Positions 56,345 through 64,000 of a DNA stretch of 64,000 nucleotides are shown one piece after another. Numbering within the stretch: the first letter of the stretch is position 1; every line of letters begins with the position of its first letter. The translations under genes and the position numbers were made by a program. Source of the DNA: an uncultured Bradyrhizobium sp. (lineage in GTDB: Bacteria > Pseudomonadota > Alphaproteobacteria > Rhizobiales > Xanthobacteraceae); assembly GCF_947648125.1 (NCBI RefSeq), contig NZ_CANSMR010000036.1, positions 1 to 64,000 of the forward strand. The letters run 5' to 3'. The notes under the pieces were generated by a model. The model was not told the DNA's origin. It did no database searches and saw only the letters and a list, made by a program, of their open reading frames with translations.

Positions 56345-58405
56345 TCAGTCGTCGTGATCCGCCTCGACCTTGTCGAAGAAGGAATAGCGCAGGCTGTCGG
56401 AGTCGGCGTACCACTGCCCCGGCCCCTTGTTGGCGGCAAGCGTCAACGTCCACAGCGCATCGGTGCAGTCGCGACGGTGCATCGACAGGTCGAAGCCGTT
56501 GCCGAAGAACAATTCCGACCATTCCCACCAGGTGCCGAGCTTCTTCACGCCGCGCAGCAGGTCGTAGCGGTCGATCACCGCCGGCGCCATGTCCGAGGTC
56601 ACCGACGCGAACACGACGCCGGTCTTGACCACGCGGTTGAGCTCGCGCACCCCGCGCACGACCTGCTTCTCCCCGAGATGGCACAGCGAGGTCTCGAACA
56701 CGAAGTCGAACTCATTGTCTTTGAACGGCATGTCGGCGATCGAGCCGAACTTGTTGTACTTCTTGAGCGCCTTCGGCGTCTTGCCATGGATGTAGCGGTT
56801 GTTCTCGATGCCCCAGGCATCGATGCCCCGCTCGCGCAGCGCGCCGACCAGCTCGCCGCTGGCGGAGCCGGCGATCAGCAGCTTGTAGCCCTTCGCCCTG
56901 CCCCAGACCGTCTTGATCAGGTCGGTCAGATAGGCCGGGTCGGTGAAGTTGCGCCAGGCTTCGCTGTAGGGACCGGCGCCGCGATAATTCTCGAAATAGT
57001 TGCGGTCGATCTTGTCGGACAGCGTGCCTTCGTCCTGCGCGCGGGCGCGGCGCAGCCGCATCATCTCAGTGACAATGATGTCGGTCGCAGCATCGGAGGA
57101 ATCGAGCAGCCCGTTCAGTGTCGAATCGAACAGATAGTCGCCGACCACCACGATGCCGGGGTGCTCCTTTGGATCGGGGCGGTGGTTGATCATGACGTCG
57201 CGCACCGGCAGGCCGCCCGGCAGCGCGTTGACCGACGACAGCCAGCGATGGGTCTTGCCCTCGAGGAAATGCGCGCGCGCATCGCCGAGCGAGGCCGGCA
57301 GCGACTTCAGCGCGGCGTCGATCAGTTCCTCGTCGCTGAGATTGGCGAAGGCGAGCGCGTCCGAGCCGGCGATCAGCCAGTTCAGCACGCCGTGCTTGCC
57401 GACATCGTGGCGCGCGCCCTCATTGTAGACGCAGCAGCCGCCGAACGCTTCCGACATGAACCAGGCGCCCGGGATCTTCTCACCCCAGAACGGCTCGTCG
57501 AACAGGATCGAGACGCGCAGATAGTGCGCCGGACGATCGAAATAGGCGACGTGCTTGACCATCGACTTGCGCAGCTGTTCGCCGTCCCAGCGCATGGTCG
57601 CGAGCCAGGAGTGCGGCAGGCAGACCAGCACGAGGTCGAAGTCGCGCGTCTCCGGCCCCTTGCCGTTCATCATGTTGAGCTGGTAGCGGCCGGCAGCGGT
57701 CTTGCCGACCTTGAGCACGCGATGGTTGAGCTGGATGTCGGCGCTCACCTCGGAGCGCAGGCAATCGATCAGCTGCTCGTTGCCGTTCTGGATCGAATAC
57801 AGGCCGATATAGCCGTCGACATCCATCACGTAGTTCTTCAGCGCATTGAGGCCGTTGGTGTTGTGGCTCTCGGTCGCGAGGTCGGAGCGCGCCATCACCT
57901 TGAAGAACCGCTTGGCGGTCACGTCCTCGACCTCTTCGTCGAGGATCTGCTCGGCGGTCTTGTAGGCCCACGGATGCTCGTTGTCGTGAGCGCCGACGCC
58001 CTCGTAATACTCGATCGGCGACACCAGCTCGCTGCAGCGCTTGCGGAACGCCTCGATCGCGGCCGCGGTCTTCGCGCCGTATTTGCGGCGCATGCCGGGA
58101 ACGTCGGCCAGCAGTTCGCCGTCGAGTTGCACCTGCTCGGCATCCATCGGGATGGTCTGCAGGCCGAAATGCTGGATCAGCTCGCGCAGCGGGTCGGGTC
58201 CCGTCATCGAGTAATCGTAGATCTCGGCGACGCCGGCCTCGTACATCGCAGGCGCGCTGTCGAATTTGCGCGTGACGATCTTGCCGCCGAGACGGTTCGA
58301 CGCCTCGAAGATGGTGATGCGGCAGAGGTCGCCGAGTTTGCGCTTCAGGTACCAGGCGCTCATCAGCCCCCCAGGGCCGCCGCCTACAATCGCCAAGTCG
58401 AGCAT
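56345..58405 (-). CDS. Fusion of FAD amine-oxidase-like domain and SAM-dependent methyltransferase
   Basis: This 686-residue protein combines two enzymes. Residues about 1-440 are an FAD-dependent amine-oxidase/desaturase-like domain, with GGGPGG at 8-13, EASNRLGGK at 34-42 and a C-terminal FAD contact in VVVGDYLFDSTLNGLLDSS. Residues about 500-640 are a class I methyltransferase, with motif I LLIAGSASGELVGAL (about 509-523), then IENNRY and ADMPFKDNEFDFV. ATG 58405 begins the FAD fold; an in-frame TTG 30 bases upstream is less likely. It lies past the rpoC terminator, so it needs its own promoter. One substrate may be oxidised and methylated in turn; the identity is unknown. Confidence 0.85.
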   Translation of the reverse strand: MLDLAIVGGGPGGLMSAWYLKRKLGDLCRITIFEASNRLGGKIVTRKFDSAPAMYEAGVAEIYDYSMTGPDPLRELIQHFGLQTIPMDAEQVQLDGELLADVPGMRRKYGAKTAAAIEAFRKRCSELVSPIEYYEGVGAHDNEHPWAYKTAEQILDEEVEDVTAKRFFKVMARSDLATESHNTNGLNALKNYVMDVDGYIGLYSIQNGNEQLIDCLRSEVSADIQLNHRVLKVGKTAAGRYQLNMMNGKGPETRDFDLVLVCLPHSWLATMRWDGEQLRKSMVKHVAYFDRPAHYLRVSILFDEPFWGEKIPGAWFMSEAFGGCCVYNEGARHDVGKHGVLNWLIAGSDALAFANLSDEELIDAALKSLPASLGDARAHFLEGKTHRWLSSVNALPGGLPVRDVMINHRPDPKEHPGIVVVGDYLFDSTLNGLLDSSDAATDIIVTEMMRLRRARAQDEGTLSDKIDRNYFENYRGAGPYSEAWRNFTDPAYLTDLIKTVWGRAKGYKLLIAGSASGELVGALRERGIDAWGIENNRYIHGKTPKALKKYNKFGSIADMPFKDNEFDFVFETSLCHLGEKQVVRGVRELNRVVKTGVVFASVTSDMAPAVIDRYDLLRGVKKLGTWWEWSELFFGNGFDLSMHRRDCTDALWTLTLAANKGPGQWYADSDSLRYSFFDKVEADHDD

Positions 58406-58531
58406 ATCGATTCCGTCGTCTCCGGCACGAGCCAAACAGCCGGTCTAAGTCACCCTAGCAAAGGCACTTTTTTGCCTGAAGGGAAGATGAACAAACTGCG
58501 TCCCTGCACCGCAGCAAGGCAAGAAAGCAAC

Positions 58532-58557
58532 AAAAAGGCCGGCAGAACGCCGGCCTT
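58532..58557 (-). terminator. Rho-independent terminator after rpoC
   Basis: On the minus strand AAGGCCGGC (58557-58549) pairs with GCCGGCCTT (58543-58535) around GTTCT and is followed by TTT. It lies 28 bases past the rpoC stop, so the rpoBC operon ends here, before the inserted genes. Confidence 0.9.
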
Positions 58558-58585
58558 CTCGTCGCACCCGTAGTCTTGCGGATGC

Positions 58586-62788
<4,203 letters not shown>

Positions 62789-62880
62789 GGTCTTCTCCTC
62801 GCGTGCCGATCGTCACCGGCAGCAAATTCGAAAGTTTTATTCAACGCGCGCCCCACTCAACGTCCGAGCGGAGCGCGAAG

Positions 62881-62902
62881 GCCCGGCGCTTTCGCGCCGG
62901 GC
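62881..62902. other. Hairpin in rpoB-rpoC spacer
   Basis: GCCCGGCGC (62881-62889) pairs with GCGCCGGGC (62894-62902) around TTTC. It lies 14 bases after the rpoB stop, with no U-run on the minus strand, so it is more likely a processing or stabilising hairpin than a terminator. Confidence 0.6.
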
Positions 62903-62915
62903 GTAAATCTCAGCG

Positions 62916-64000
<1,085 letters not shown>

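Overview
The window reads as a chromosomal segment of a high-GC alphaproteobacterium, most likely Bradyrhizobium or a close relative. The grounds are the gene order and spacing of the ribosomal block, an ATP12-type chaperone, alphaproteobacterial-looking protein sequences, and several short palindromic spacers of the kind I associate with Bradyrhizobium genomes. That placement is inference from pattern, not from a search.

The right half is housekeeping on the minus strand. From right to left in transcription order it runs: rpoB (5' end outside the window), rpoC, then after a 6.4 kb interruption rpsL-rpsG-fusA-tuf-rpsJ-rplC-rplD-rplW-rplB-rpsS-rplV-rpsC-rplP-rpmC-rpsQ-rplN-rplX-rplE-rpsN-rpsH-rplF-rplR-rpsE-rpmD-rplO-secY-adk-rpsM-rpsK-rpoA-rplQ. 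This is the str, S10, spc and alpha series in one direction, closed by a strong terminator after rplQ (about 33,060-33,083). No rpmJ or infA sits in the spc part. Adenylate kinase carries a roughly 100-residue Lys/Ala-rich histone-like tail.

The rpoC-rpsL gap (52.2-58.5 kb) holds three genes. They are a group A-type flavoprotein oxidoreductase (+), an ABC exporter with poly-acidic tails at both ends (-), and an FAD amine-oxidase-like domain fused to a SAM methyltransferase (-). A perfect 8+8 bp inverted repeat lies upstream of the first. This is my leading candidate for an undescribed small pathway.

The left half (1-33 kb) looks like a conserved minus-strand backbone broken by accessory modules. 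The backbone genes are a Do-family protease, rarA, an RluA-family pseudouridine synthase, an ATP12 chaperone, a FliK-like protein and a small FlhB/YscU-C-like protein. The modules are: a porin, an HxlR regulator/quinone oxidoreductase pair, a phosphotransferase with an AttH-like partner, an SDR/DUF1330 pair and a chemoreceptor (23.7-33 kb); an esterase plus a less GC-rich block with a CaiD/CaiC/CaiE-like gene trio (15.8-20.5 kb); and a multicopper oxidase/phosphoesterase pair, an acetyltransferase, a metallo-beta-lactamase-fold protein, two secreted amidohydrolases and a glutaminase remnant (4.5-14.4 kb). The less GC-rich block ends in a visible recombination scar near 20,385, where a truncated hexapeptide (gamma-carbonic-anhydrase-like) gene runs into the tail of an unrelated gene. 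The carrier domain of its CoA ligase has proline where the phosphopantetheine-bearing serine should be.

I saw no tRNA, rRNA, CRISPR array, intact insertion sequence or prophage in the window.
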